64,000 nt of DNA, taken from Hippophae tibetana (Eukaryota > Streptophyta > Magnoliopsida > Rosales > Elaeagnaceae). The position numbers were made by a program, and so were the translations under genes. The stretch is from NCBI GenBank assembly GCA_037013495.1, contig CM072810.1:71222449-71286448 (forward strand), in the 5' to 3' direction. Positions 38,506-52,200 of this stretch are shown here, piece by piece. Every line of letters begins with the position of its first letter. The first letter of the stretch is position 1. The notes below the pieces were generated by a model. That model saw only the letters and a list, made by a program, of their open reading frames with translations, was not told the origin of the DNA and did no database searches.

Positions 38506-41500
38506 ATCTATCCCTTGTGAAGGATCGTGAGAATCTTTTTATGATCTATAGAATATTTGTTGGATATTGAGACCTTTAGAATTTTTTTAAACACACTCTT
38601 GGTTAGCAACTCAATCGCTCTTATGGTGACAATGAAAAAACCGGAAGTAAAAAAAACGGATTATGTGCGACGAAAATTTTAAACTGTCGGTAGGTGATGT
38701 AAACGGTGTAATTTAGTTTCAAAAAAATATATTCTTAGGAATCCATGCTCTGATTATAGGAATCTTTACATGCTTCGATTTTATATATTATATTAAAAGT
38801 TCAGTCACCCGAGTCAAAAGTAATGGCCGTGTAAAATTGGAATTGTGATTTAACAAATGTTCTTTTTTTAATATTGTAAACAGTAGAACCCATCTTCTTT
38901 TTCCCTACATTTGGTTTTATGAAGAACAAAGATTGATTGAGCGTAGAAATAAAGAGCAAGACTAAGAGATGGAGATTTAAAAAAGAACTACGAAATTATA
39001 TCCACACACGAAAACAACATAAATAAGTCCCTAAAACCCCAACCTTTTGAGGCCAAAAAAATGATCACTCCCTTTGATGTGTCAAATACAATCATTCCAT
39101 CAAGAACACTTGGAAGAAAAGTACAAAGCTTGGTAAAAAATATTTTCATTAATTATACTACTTCTTCCTCCATAAAAATGTTGTTGTTTTCTTATATAAG
39201 AAACAAAACCCTACCAGTAATGCAACCTTAGTGGGGATATTTAGTTGTGACATTTGCTTAATTACTTTGTAAATAATAAAAGCATAAAAATACGTATGAT
39301 AAATAAGACAAATTAAATTCCACAATTCAGTAGAAACAAAATCGCAAAACATAAGACGCTCATAATTAAATAAAACAGAACTAATTGCTTCCCAAATTAA
39401 TCTTTTCATTTGATATTTCAAATCTATCCCTTGTGAAGGATCGTGAGAATCTTTTTATGATCTATAGAATATTTGTTGGATATTGAGAGCTTTAGAATTT
39501 TTTTAAACACACTCTTGGTTAGCAACTCAATCGCTCTTATGGTGACAATGAAAAAACCGGAAGTAAAAAAAACGGATTATGTGCGACGAAAATTTTAAAC
39601 TGTCGGTAGGTGATGTAAACGGTGTAATTTAGTTTCAAAAAAATATATTCTTAGGAATCCATGCTCTGATTATAGGAATCTTTACATGCTTCGATTTTAT
39701 ATATTATATTAAAAGTTCAGTCACCCGAGTCAAAAGTAATGGCCGTGTAAAATTGGAATTGTGATTTAACAAATGTTCTTTTTTTAATATTGTAAACAGT
39801 CGAACGCATCTTCTTTTTCCCTACATTTGGTTTTATGAAGAACAAAGATTGATTGAGCGTAGAAATAAAGATTAAGACTAAGAGATGGAGATTTAAAAAA
39901 GAACTACGAAATTAAATCCACACACGAAATCAACATCAATAAGTCCCTAAAACCCCAACCTTTTGACGCCAAAAAAATAATCACTCCCTTTGATTTGTCA
40001 AATACAATCATTCCATCAAGAACACTTGGAAGAAAAGTACAAAGCTTGGTAAAAAATATTTTCATTAATTATACTACTTCTTCCTCCATAAAAATGATGT
40101 TGTTTTCTTATATAAGAAACTAAACACTACCCGTAATGCAACCTTAGTGCCGATATTTACTTGTGACATGTGCTTAATCAATCCGTAAATAATAAAAGCA
40201 TAAAAATACGTATGATAAATAAGACAAATTAAATTCCACAATTCAGAAGAAACAAAATCGCAAAACATAAGAGGCTCATAATTAAATAAAATAGAACTAA
40301 TTGCTTCCCCAATTAATCTTTCCCTTTGATATTCCAAATCTATCCCTTGTGAAGGATCATGAGAATCTTTGTATGATCTTGAGAATAATTGTTGGATATT
40401 GAGAACTTTAGAATTTTTTCAAACACATTCTTGGTTAACAACTCAATCGTTTTTATGGTGGCATTGAAAAAAAACAAAAGTAAAAAAAAACGGAATATGT
40501 GCGACGAAAATTTTAAACTCTCTGTAGGTGATGTAAACGGTGTAATTTGGTTTCAAAAAAATATATTCTTAGGAATCCATGCTCTGATTATAGGAATCTT
40601 TACATGCTTCGATTTTATATATTATATTAAAAGTTCCGTCACCCGAGTCAAAAGTAATGGCCGTGTAAAATTGGAATTGTGATTTAACAAATGTTCTTTT
40701 TTTAATATTGTAAACAGTCGAACCCATCTTCTTTTTCCCTACATTTGGTTTTATGAAGAACAAAGATTGATTGAGCGTAGAAATAAAGATTAAGACTAAG
40801 AAACGAAGATTTAAAAAGGAACTACGAAATTAAATCCACACACGAAATCAACATCAATAAGTCCCTAAAACCCCAACCTTTTGACGCCAAAAAAATGATC
40901 ACTCCCTTTGATGTATCAAATACAATCATTCCATCAAGAACACTTGGAAGAAAAGTACAAAGCTTGGTAAAAAATATTTTCATTAATTATACTACTTCTT
41001 CCTCCATAAAAATGTTGTTGTTTTCTTATATAAGAAACAAAACCCTACCCGTAATGCAACCTTAGTGGGGATATTTAGTTGTGACATGTGCTTAATTAAT
41101 CCGTAAATAATAAAAGCATAAAAATACATATGATAAATAAGACAAATTAAATTCCACAATTCAGTAGAAACAAAATCGCAAAATATAAGAGGCTCATAAT
41201 TAAATAAAATAGAACTAATTGCTTCCCCAATTAATCTTTCCCTTTGATATTCCAAATCTATACCTTGTGAAGGATCATGAGAATCTTTGTATGATCTTGA
41301 GAATAATTGTTGGATGTTGAGAACTTTAGAATTTTTTTAAACACATTCTTGGTTAGCAACACAATCGCTCTTATGGTGGCATTGAAAAAACCGGAAGTAA
41401 AAAAAAAGGAATATGTGCGACGAAAATTTTAAACTCTCGGTAGGTGATGTAAACGGTGTAATTTGGTTTCAAAAAAATATATTCTTAGGAATCCATGTTC

Positions 41501-44500
41501 TGATTATAGGTATCTTTACATGCTTCGATTTTATATATTATATTAAAAGTTCCGTCACCCGAGTCAAAAGTAATGGCCGTGTAAAATTGGAATTGTGATT
41601 TAACAAATGTTCTTTTTTTAATATTGTAAACAGTCGAACCCATCTTCTTTTTCCCTACATTTGGTTTTATGAAGAACAAAGATTGATTGAGCGTAGAAAT
41701 AAAGATTAAGACTAAGAGACGAAGATTTAAAAAGGAACTACGAAATTAAATCCACACACGAAATCAACATCAATAAGTCCCTAAAACCCCAACCTTTTGA
41801 CGCCAAAAAAATAATCACTCCCTTTGATTTGTCAAATACAATCATTCCATCAAGAACACTTGGAAGAAAAGTACAAAGCTTGGTAAAAAATATTTTCATT
41901 AATTATACTACTTCTTCCTCCATAAAAATGATGTTGTTTTCTTATATAAGAAACAAAACACTACCCGTAATGCAACCTTAGTGCCGATATTTACTTGTGA
42001 CATGTGCTTAATCAATCCGTAAATAATAAAAGCATAAAAATACGTATGATAAATAAGACAAATTAAATTCCACAATTCAGAAGAAACAAAATCGCAAAAC
42101 ATAAGAGGCTCATAATTAAATAAAATAGAACTAATTGCTTCCCCAATTAATCTTTCCCTTTGATATTCCAAATCTATCCCTTGTGAAGGATCATGAGAAT
42201 CTTTGTATGATCTTGAGAATAATTGTTGGATATTGAGAACTTTAGAATTTTTTCAAACACATTCTTGGTTAACAACTCAATCGTTTTTATGGTGGCATTG
42301 AAAAAAAACAAAAGTAAAAAAAAACGGAATATGTGCGACGAAAATTTTAAACTCTCTGTAGGTGATGTAAACAGTGTAATTTGGTTTCAAAAAAATATAT
42401 TCTTACGAATCCATGCTCTGATTATAGGAATCTTTACATGCTTCGATTTTATATATTATATTAAAAGTTTCGTCACCCGAGTCAAAAGTAATGGCCGTGT
42501 AAAATTGGAATTGTGATTTAACAAATGTTCTTTTTTTAATATTGTAAACAGTAGAACCGATCTTCTTTTTCCCTACATTTGGTTTTATGAAGAACAAAGA
42601 TTGATTGAGCGTAGAAATAAAGATTAAGACTAAGAGATGGAGATTTAAAAAAGAACTACCAAATTATATCCACACACGAAAACAACATAAATAAGTCCCT
42701 AAAACCCCAACCTTTTGAGGCCAAAAATATGATCACTCCCTTTGATGTGTCAAATACAATCATTCCATCAAGAACACTTGGAAGAAAAGTACAAAGCTTG
42801 GTAAAAAATATTTTCATTAATTATACTACTTCTTCCTCCATAAAAATGTTGTTGTTTTCTTATATAAGAAACAAAACCCTACCAGTAATGCAACCTTAGT
42901 GGGGATATTTAGTTGTGACATGTGCTTAATTACTTTGTAAATAATAAAAGCATAAAAATACGTATGATAAATAAGACAAATTAAATCCATAATTCAGTAG
43001 AAACAAAATCGCAAAACATAAGACGCTCATAATTAAATAAAACAGAACTAATTGCTCCCGCAATTATTCTTTTCATTTGATATTTCAAATCTATCCCTTG
43101 TGAAGGATCGTGAGAATCTTTGTATGATCTATAGAATATTTGTTGGATATTGAGACCTTTAGAATTTTTTTAAACACACTCTTGGTTAGCAACTCAATCG
43201 CTCTTATGGTGACAATGAAAAAACCGGAAGTAAAAAAAACGGAATATGTGCGACGAAAATTTTAAACTCTCGGTAGGTGATGTAAACGGTGTAATTTAGT
43301 TTCAAAAAAATATATTCTTAGGAATCCATGCTCTGATTATAGGAATCTTTACATGCTTCGATTTTATATATTATATTAAAAGTTCAGTCACCCGAGTCAA
43401 AAGTAATGTCCGTGTAAAATTGGAATTGTGATTTAACAAATGTTCTTTTTTTAGTATTGTAAACAGTAGAACCCATCTTCTTTTTCCCTACATTTGGTTT
43501 TATGAAGAACAAAGATTGATTGAGCGTAGAAATAAAGATTAAGACTAAGAAACGAAGATTTAAAAAGGAACTACGAAATTAAATCCACACACGAAATCAA
43601 AATCAATAAGTCCCTAAAACCCCAACCTTTTGACGCCAAAAAAATGATCACTCCCTTTGATGTATCAAATACAATCATTCCATCAAGAACACTTGGAAGA
43701 AAAGATCAAAGCTTGGTAAAAAATATTTTCATTAATTATACTACTTCTTCCTCCATAAAAATGTTGTTATTTTCTTATATAAGAAAAAAAAACCGTACCC
43801 GTAATGCAACCTTAGTGGGGATATTTAGTTGTGACATGTGCTTAATTAATCCGTAAATATTAAAAGCATAAAAATACGTATGATAAATAAGACAAATTAA
43901 ATTCCACAATTCAGTAGAAACATAATCGCAAAATATAAGAGGCTCATAATTAAATAAAATAGAACTAATTGCTTCCCCAATTAATCTTTCCCTTTGATAT
44001 TCCAAATCTATCCCTTGTGAAGGATCATGAGAATCTTTGTATGATCTTGAGAATAATTGTTGGATATTGAAAACTTTAGAATTTTTTTAAACACATTCTT
44101 GGTTAGCAACTCAATCGCTCTTATGGTGGCATTGAAAAAACCGGAAGTAAAAAAAAAAGGAATATGTGCGACGAAAATTTTAAACTCTCGGTAGGTGATG
44201 TAAACGGTGTAATTTGGTTTCAAAAAAATATATTCTTAGGAATCCATGCTCTGATTATAGGTATCTTTACATGCTTCGATTTTATATATTATATTAAAAG
44301 TTCTGTCACCCGAGTCAAAAGTAATGGCCGTGTAAAATTGGAATTGTGATATAACAAATGTTCTTTTTTTAATATTGTAAACAGTAGAACCCATCTTATT
44401 TTTCCCTACAATTTGTTTTATGAAGAACAAAGATTGGTTGAGTGTAGAAATAAAGATCAAGACTAAGAGATGGAGATTTAAAAAAGAACTACGAAATTAT

Positions 44501-45256
44501 ATCCACACACGAAAACAACATAAATAAGTCCCTTAAACCCTAACTTTTTGACGCCACAAAATAATGATCACTCCCTTTGATGTGTTGAATCCAGGCATTC
44601 CATCTAGAACCCTTGGAAGAAATGTACAAAGCTTGGTAAAAAACATTTCATTAATTATACTAGTTCTTCCTCCATAAAAATGATGTTGTTTTCTTATATA
44701 AGAAACAAAACACTACCCGTAATGCAACCTTAATGGCGATATTTACTTGTGACATGTGCTTAATCAATCCGTAAATAATAAAAGCATAAAAATACGTATG
44801 ATAAATAACACAAATTAAATTCCACAATTCAGTAGAAACAAAATCGCAAAATATAAGAGCCTCATAATTAAATAAAAAAGAACTAATTGCTTCCCCAATT
44901 AATCTTTCCCTTTGATATTCCAAATCTATCCCTTGTGAAGGATCATGAGAATCTTTGTATGATTTTGAGAATAATTGTTGGATATTGAGAACTTTATAAT
45001 TTTTTTAAACACATTCTTGGTTAACAACGCAATCGCTCTTATGGTGGAATCCAAAAAAAAAACTAAAGTAAAAAAAAAATGGAATATGTGCGACGAAAAT
45101 TTTAAACTCTCTGTAGGTGAAGTAAACGGTGTAATTTGGTTTCAAAAAAATATATTCTTACGAATCCATGCTTTGATTATAGGAATCTTTACATGCTTCG
45201 ATTTTATATATTATATTAAAAGTTCGGTCACCCGAGTCAAAAGTAATGGCCGTGTA
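38506..45256. repeat. Mixed monomers with short shared tracts
   Basis: Anchors at 39421, 40337, 41255, 42171, 43088, 44005 and 44923. The 38.0 and 38.95 kb monomers share AAATAAAGAGCAAGAC and GAATCTTTTTATGATC one unit apart. A tract of about 0.6 kb at 39.91-40.56 kb recurs nearly unchanged at 41.74-42.40 kb. AGAAACGAAGATT and GATGTATCAAATAC link 40.8-40.9 kb to 43.55-43.66 kb. At 45.05 kb the A-tract is preceded by an unusual GTGGAATCCAAAA. No gene is seen. Confidence 0.8.
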
Positions 45257-45504
45257 AAATGGGAATTGTGATTTAACAAATGTTCTTTTTTTAATATTGT
45301 AAACAGTCGAACCCATCTTCTTTTTCCCTACATTTGGTTTTATGAAGAACAAAGATTGATTGAGCATAGAAATAAAGATTAAGACTAAGAGACGAAGATT
45401 TAAAAAGGAACTACGAAATTAAATCCACACAAGAAATCAACATCAATAAGTCCCTAAAACCCTAACCTTTTGACGCCAAAAAAATGATCACCCCCTGTGA
45501 TGTG

Positions 45505-45843
45505 TCAAATACAATCATTCCATGAAGAACACTTGGAAGAAAAGTACAAAGCTTGGTAAAAAATATTTTCATTAATTATATACTTCTTCCTCCATAAAAA
45601 TGTTGTCGTTTTCTTATATAAGAAACAAAACCCTACCCGTAATGCAACCTTAATGGGGATATTTAGTTGTGACATGTGCTTAATTACGTCGTAAATAATA
45701 AAAGCATAAAAATATGTATGATAAATAAGACAAATTAAATTCCACAATTCAGTAGAAACAAAATGGCAAAACATAAGAGGCTCATAATTAAATAAAACAG
45801 AACTAATTGCTTCCCCAATTAATCTTTTCATTTGATATTTCAA
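45505..45843 (-). other. Extended 112-codon minus-strand frame of the homogenised block (representative)
   Basis: Same frame as the 87-codon one, extended by 25 codons. The one-base loss that turns ATACTACTTC into ATATACTTC near 45581 removes the in-frame TAG after LWRKK and opens a new tail (YIINENIF to SSWNDCI). All 20 copies from 45505 to 63247 keep it open with only a few changes: Y to N near 55632 and 58380, A to S near 56696, Y to F near 47373 and 51953. Non-coding DNA in the block is as invariant, so homogenisation explains the conservation. The start is TTG; the first ATG is codon 5. No family is recognised. Transcription is not shown. Confidence 0.55.
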
Positions 45844-46218
45844 ATCTATCCCTTGTGAAGGATCATGAGAATCTTTGTATGATTTATAGAATATTTGTTG
45901 GATATTGAGACCTTTAGAATTTTTTTAAACACACTCTTGGTTAGTAACGCAATCGCTCTTACGGTGGCATTGAAAAAACCGGAAGCAAAACAAAACAGAA
46001 TAGGTGCAACGAAAGTTTAATACTCTCTGTAGGTGATGTAAACGGTGTAATTTGGTTTCAAAAAAATATATTCTTACGAATCCATGCTCTGATTATAGGA
46101 ATCTTTACATGCTTCGATTTTATATATTATATTAAAAGTTCGGTCACCCGAGTCAAAAGTAATGGCCGTGTAAAATGGGAATTGTGATTTAACAAATGTT
46201 CTTTTTTTAATATTGTAA

Positions 46219-46229
46219 ACAGTCGAACC
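46219..46229 (-). other. Isolated Pol III B-box-like motif (representative)
   Basis: On the minus strand the sequence reads GGTTCGACTGT, matching the first nine of eleven positions of the B-box consensus GGTTCGANTCC. It is present in monomers with CAGTCGAACCC and degraded in those with CAGTAGAACCC. I see no A-box at a suitable distance upstream and no tRNA-like fold, so this is a weak motif match only. Confidence 0.2.
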
Positions 46230-49200
46230 CATCTTCTTTTTCCCTACATTTGGTTTTATGAAGAACAAAGATTGATTGAGCATAGAAATTAAGATTAAGA
46301 CTAAGAGACGAAGATTTAAAAAGGAACTACGAAATTAAATCCACACAAGAAATCAACATCAATAAGTCCCTAAAACCCCAACCTTTTGACCCCAAAAAAA
46401 TGATCACCCCCTGTGATGTGTCAAATACAATCATTCCATGAAGAACACTTGGAAGAAAAGTACAAAGCTTGGTAAAAAATATTTTCATTAATTATATACT
46501 TCTTCCTCCATAAAAATGTTGTCGTTTTCTTATATAAGAAACAAAACCCTACCCGTAATGCAACCTTAGTAGGGATATTTAGTTGTGACATGTGCTTAAT
46601 TACGTCGTAAATAATAAAAGCATAAAAATACGTATGATAAATAAGACAAATTAAATTCCACAATTCAGTAGAAACAAAATGGCAAAACATAAGAGGCTCA
46701 TAATTAAATAAAACAGAACTAATTGCTTCCCCAATTAATCTTTTCATTTGATATTTCAAATCTATCCCTTGTGAAGGATCATGAGAATCTTTGTATGATC
46801 TATAGAATATTTGTTGGATATTGAGACCTTTAGAATTTTTTTAAACACACTCTTGGTTAGTAACGCAATCGCTCTTACGGTGGCATTGAAAAAACCGGAA
46901 GCAAAACAAAACAGAATAGGTGCAACGAAAGTTTAATACTCTCTGTAGGAGATGTAAACGGTGTAATTTCGTTTCAAAAAAATATATTCTTACGAATCCA
47001 TGCTCTGATTATAGGAATCCTTACATGCTTCGATTTTATATATTATATTAAAATTTCGGTCACCCGAGTCAAAAGTAATGGCCGTGTAAAATGGGAATTG
47101 TGATTTAACAAATGTTCTTTTTTTAATATTGTAAACAGTCGAACCCATCTTCTTTTTCCCTACATTTGGTTTTATGAAGAACAAGGATTGATTGAGCATA
47201 GAAATAAAGATTAAGACTAAGAGACGAAGATTTAAAAAGGAACTACGAAATTAAATCCACACAAGAAATCAACATCAATAAGTCCCTAAAACCCCAACCT
47301 TTTGACGCCAAAAAAATGATCACCCCCTGTGATGTGTCAAATACAATCATTCCATGAAGAACACTTGGAAGAAAAGAACAAAGCTTGGTAAAAAATATTT
47401 TCATTAATTATATACTTCTTCCTCCATAAAAATGTTGTCGTTTTCTTATATAAGAAACAAAACCCTACCCGTAATGCAACCTTAGTGGGGATATTTAGTT
47501 GTGACATGTGCTTAATTACGTCGTAAATAATAAAAGCATAAAAATACGTATGATAAATAAGACAAATTAAATTCCACAATTCAGTAGAAACAAAATGGCA
47601 AAACATAAGAGGCTCATAATTAAATAAAACAGAGCTAATTGCTTCCCCAATTAATCTTTTCATTTGATATTTCAAATCTATCCCTTGTGAAGGATCATGA
47701 GAATCTTTGTATGATCTATAGAATATTTGTTGGATATTGAGACCTTTAGAATTTTTTTAAACACACTCTTGGTTAGTAACGCAATCGCTCTTACGGTGGC
47801 ATTGAAAAAACCGGAAGCAAAACAAAACAGAATAGGTGCAACGAAAGTTTAATACTCTCTGTAGGTGATGTAAACGGTGTAATTTGGTTTCAAAAAAATA
47901 TATTCTTACGAATCCATGCTCTGATTATAGGAATCTTTACATGCTTCGATTTTATATATTATATTAAAAGTTCGGTCACCCGAGTCAAAAGTAATGGCCG
48001 TGTAAAATGGGAATTGTGATTTAACAAATGTTCTTTTTTTAATATTGTAAACAGTCGAACCCATCTTCTTTTTCCCTACATTTGGTTTTATGAAGAACAA
48101 AGATTGATTGAGCATAGAAATAAAGATTAAGACTAAGAGACGAAGATTTAAAAAGGAACTATGAAATTAAATCCACACAAGAAATCAACATCAATAAGTC
48201 CCTAAAACCCCAACCTTTTGACGCCAAAAAAATGATCACCCCCTGTGATGTGTCAAATACAATCATTCCATGAAGAACACTTGGAAGAAAAGTACAAAGC
48301 TTGGTAAAAAATATTTTCATTAATTATATACTTCTTCCTCCATAAAAATGTTGTCGTTTTCTTATATAAGAAACAAAACCCTACCCGTAATGCAACCTTA
48401 GTGGGGATATTTAGTTGTGACATGTGCTTAATTACGTCGTAAATAATAAAAGCATAAAAATACGTATGATAAATAAGACAAATTAAATTCCACAATTCAG
48501 TAGAAACAAAATGGCAAAACATAAGAGGCTCATAATTAAATAAAACAGAACTAATTGCTTCCCCAATTAATCTTTTCATTTGATATTTCAAATCTATCCC
48601 TTGTGAAGGATCATGAGAATCTTTGTATGATCTATAGAATATTTGTTGGATATTGAGACCTTTAGAATTTTTTTAAACACACTCTTGGTTAGTAACGCAA
48701 TCGCTCTTACGGTGGCATTGAAAAAACCGGAAGCAAAACAAAACAGAATAGGTGCAACGAAAGTTTAATACTCTCTGTAGGTGATGTAAACGGTGTAATT
48801 TGGTTTCAAAAAAATATATTCTTACGAATCCATGCTCTGATTATAGGAATCTTTACATGCTTCGATTTTATATATTATATTAAAAGTTCAGTCACCCGAG
48901 TCAAAAGTAACGGCCGTGTAAAATTGGAATTGTGATTTAACAAATGTTCTTTTTTTAATATTGTAAACAGTCGAACCGATCTTCTTTTTCCCTACATTTG
49001 GTTTTATGAAGAACAAAGATTGATTGAGCGTAGAAATAAAGATTAAGACTAAGAGACGAAGATTTAAAAAGGAACTACGAAATTAAATCCACACAAGAAA
49101 TCAACATCAATAAGTCCCTAAAACCCCAACCTTTTGACGCCAAAAAAATGATCACCCCCTGTGATGTGTCAAATACAATCATTCCATGAAGAACACTTGG

Positions 49201-52200
49201 AAGAAAAGTACAAAGCTTGGTAAAAAATATTTTCATTAATTATATACTTCTTCCTCCATAAAAATGTTGTTGTTTTCTTATATAAGAAACAAAACCCTAC
49301 CCGTAATGCAACCTTAGTAGGGATATTTAGTTGTGACATGTGCTTAATTACGTCGTAAATAATAAAAGCATAAAAATACGTATGATAAATAAGACAAATT
49401 AAATTCCACAATTCAGTAGAAACAAAATGGCAAAACATAAGAGGCTCATAATTAAATAAAACAGAACTAATTGCTTCCCCAATTAATCTTTTCATTTGAT
49501 ATTTCAAATCTATCCCTTGTGAAGGATCATGAGAATCTTTGTATGATCTATAGAATATTTGTTGGATATTGAGACCTTTAGAATTTTTTTAAACACACTC
49601 TTGGTTAGTAACGCAATCGCTCTTACGGTGGCATTGAAAAAACCGGAAGCAAAACAAAACAGAATAGGTGCAACGAAAGTTTAATACTCTCTGTAGGAGA
49701 TGTAAACGGTGTAATTTGGTTTCAAAAAAATATATTCTTACGAATCCATGCTCTGATTATAGGAATCTTTACATGCTTCGATTTTATATATTATATTAAA
49801 ATTTCGGTCACCCGAGTCAAAAGTAATGGCCGTGTAAAATGGGAATTGTGATTTAACAAATGTTCTTTTTTTAATATTGTAAACAGTAGAACCGATCTTC
49901 TTTTTCCCTACATTTGGTTTTATGAAGAACAAGGATTGATTGAGCATAGAAATAAAGATTAAGACTAAGAGACGAAGATTTAAAAAGGAACTACGAAATT
50001 AAATCCACACAAGAAATCAACATCAATAAGTCCCTAAAACCCCAACCTTTTGACGCCAAAAAAATGATCACCCCCTGTGATGTGTCAAATACAATCATTC
50101 CATGAAGAACACTTGGAAGAAAAGTACAAAGCTTGGTAAAAAATATTTTCATTAATTATATACTTCTTCCTCCATAAAAATGTTGTCGTTTTCTTATATA
50201 AGAAACAAAACCCTACCCGTAATGCAACCTTAGTGGGGATATTTAGTTGTGACATGTGCTTAATTACGTCGTAAATAATAAAAGCATAAAAATACGTATG
50301 ATAAATAAGACAAATTAAATTCCACAATTCAGTAGAAACAAAATGGCAAAACATAAGAGGCTCATAATTAAATAAAACAGAACTAATTGCTTCCCCAATT
50401 AATCTTTTCATTTGATATTTCAAATCTATCCCTTGTGAAGGATCATGAGAATCTTTGTATGATCTATAGAATATTTGTTGGATATTGAGACCTTTAGAAT
50501 TTTTTTAAACACACTCTTGGTTAGTAACGCAATCGCTCTTACGGTGGCATTGAAAAAACCGGAAGCAAAACAAAACAGAATAGGTGCAACGAAAGTTTAA
50601 TACTCTCTGTAGGAGATGTAAACGGTGTAATTTGGTTTCAAAAAAATATATTCTTACGAATCCATGCTCTGATTATAGGAATCTTTACATGCTTCGATTT
50701 TATATATTATATTAAAATTTCGGTCACCCGAGTCAAAAGTAATGGCCGTGTAAAATGGGAATTGTGATTTAACAAATGTTCTTTTTTTAATATTGTAAAC
50801 AGTCGAACCCATCTTCTTTTTCCCTACATTTGGTTTTATGAAGAACAAGGATTGATTGAGCATAGAAATAAAGATTAAGACTAAGAGACGAAGATTTAAA
50901 AAGGAACTACGAAATTAAATCCACACAAGAAATCAACATCAATAAGTCCCTAAAACCCCAACCTTTTGACGCCAAAAAAATGATCACCCCCTGTGATGTG
51001 TCAAATACAATCATTCCATGAAGAACACTTGGAAGAAAAGTACAAAGCTTGGTAAAAAATATTTTCATTAATTATATACTTCTTCCTCCATAAAAATGTT
51101 GTCGTTTTCTTATATAAGAAACAAAACCCTACCCGTAATGCAACCTTAGTGGGGATATTTAGTTGTGACATGTGCTTAATTACGTCGTAAATAATAAAAG
51201 CATAAAAATACGTATGATAAATAAGACAAATTAAATTCCACAATTCAGTAGAAACAAAATGGCAAAACATAAGAGGCTCATAATTAAATAAAACAGAACT
51301 AATTGCTTCCCCAATTAATCTTTTCATTTGATATTTCAAATCTATCCCTTGTGAAGGATCATGAGAATCTTTGTATGATCTATAGAATATTTGTTGGATA
51401 TTGAGACCTTTAGAATTTTTTTAAACACACTCTTGGTTAGTAACGCAATCGCTCTTACGGTGGCATTGAAAAAACCGGAAGCAAAACAAAACAGAATAGG
51501 TGCAACGAAAGTTTAATACTCTCTGTAGGAGATGTAAACGGTGTAATTTGGTTTCAAAAAAATATATTCTTACGAATCCATGCTCTGATTATAGGAATCT
51601 TTACATGCTTCGATTTTATATATTATATTAAAATTTCGGTCACCCGAGTCAAAAGTAATGGCCGTGTAAAATGGGAATTGTGATTTAACAAATGTTCTTT
51701 TTTTAATATTGTAAACAGTCGAACCCATCTTCTTTTTCCCTACATTTGGTTTTATGAAGAACAAGGATTGATTGAGCATAGAAATAAAGATTAAGACTAA
51801 GAGACGAAGATTTAAAAAGGAACTACGAAATTAAATCCACACAAGAAATCAACATCAATAAGTCCCTAAAACCCCAACCTTTTGACGCCAAAAAAATGAT
51901 CACCCCCTGTGATGTGTCAAATACAATCATTCCATGAAGAACACTTGGAAGAAAAGAACAAAGCTTGGTAAAAAATATTTTCATTAATTATATACTTCTT
52001 CCTCCATAAAAATGTTGTCGTTTTCTTATATAAGAAACAAAACCCTACCCGTAATGCAACCTTAGTGGGGATATTTAGTTGTGACATGTGCTTAATTACG
52101 TCGTAAATAATAAAAGCATAAAAATACGTATGATAAATAAGACAAATTAAATTCCACAATTCAGTAGAAACAAAATGGCAAAACATAAGAGGCTCATAAT

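Noticed and set aside
46149-46165. CENP-B-box-like sequence on the minus strand around GACTCGGGT
   Set aside because: It fits seven of the nine essential positions, but the TTCG core reads TACT. In AT-rich DNA repeated about 70 times such a near-match is not convincing, and the host may lack CENP-B.
45844-46759. Monomer built from two or more shorter internal repeats
   Set aside because: Only about 10-base resemblances are visible (TGTAAACGGT and TGTAAACAGT), with no extended half-unit similarity by eye. A self dot plot of one monomer would decide.
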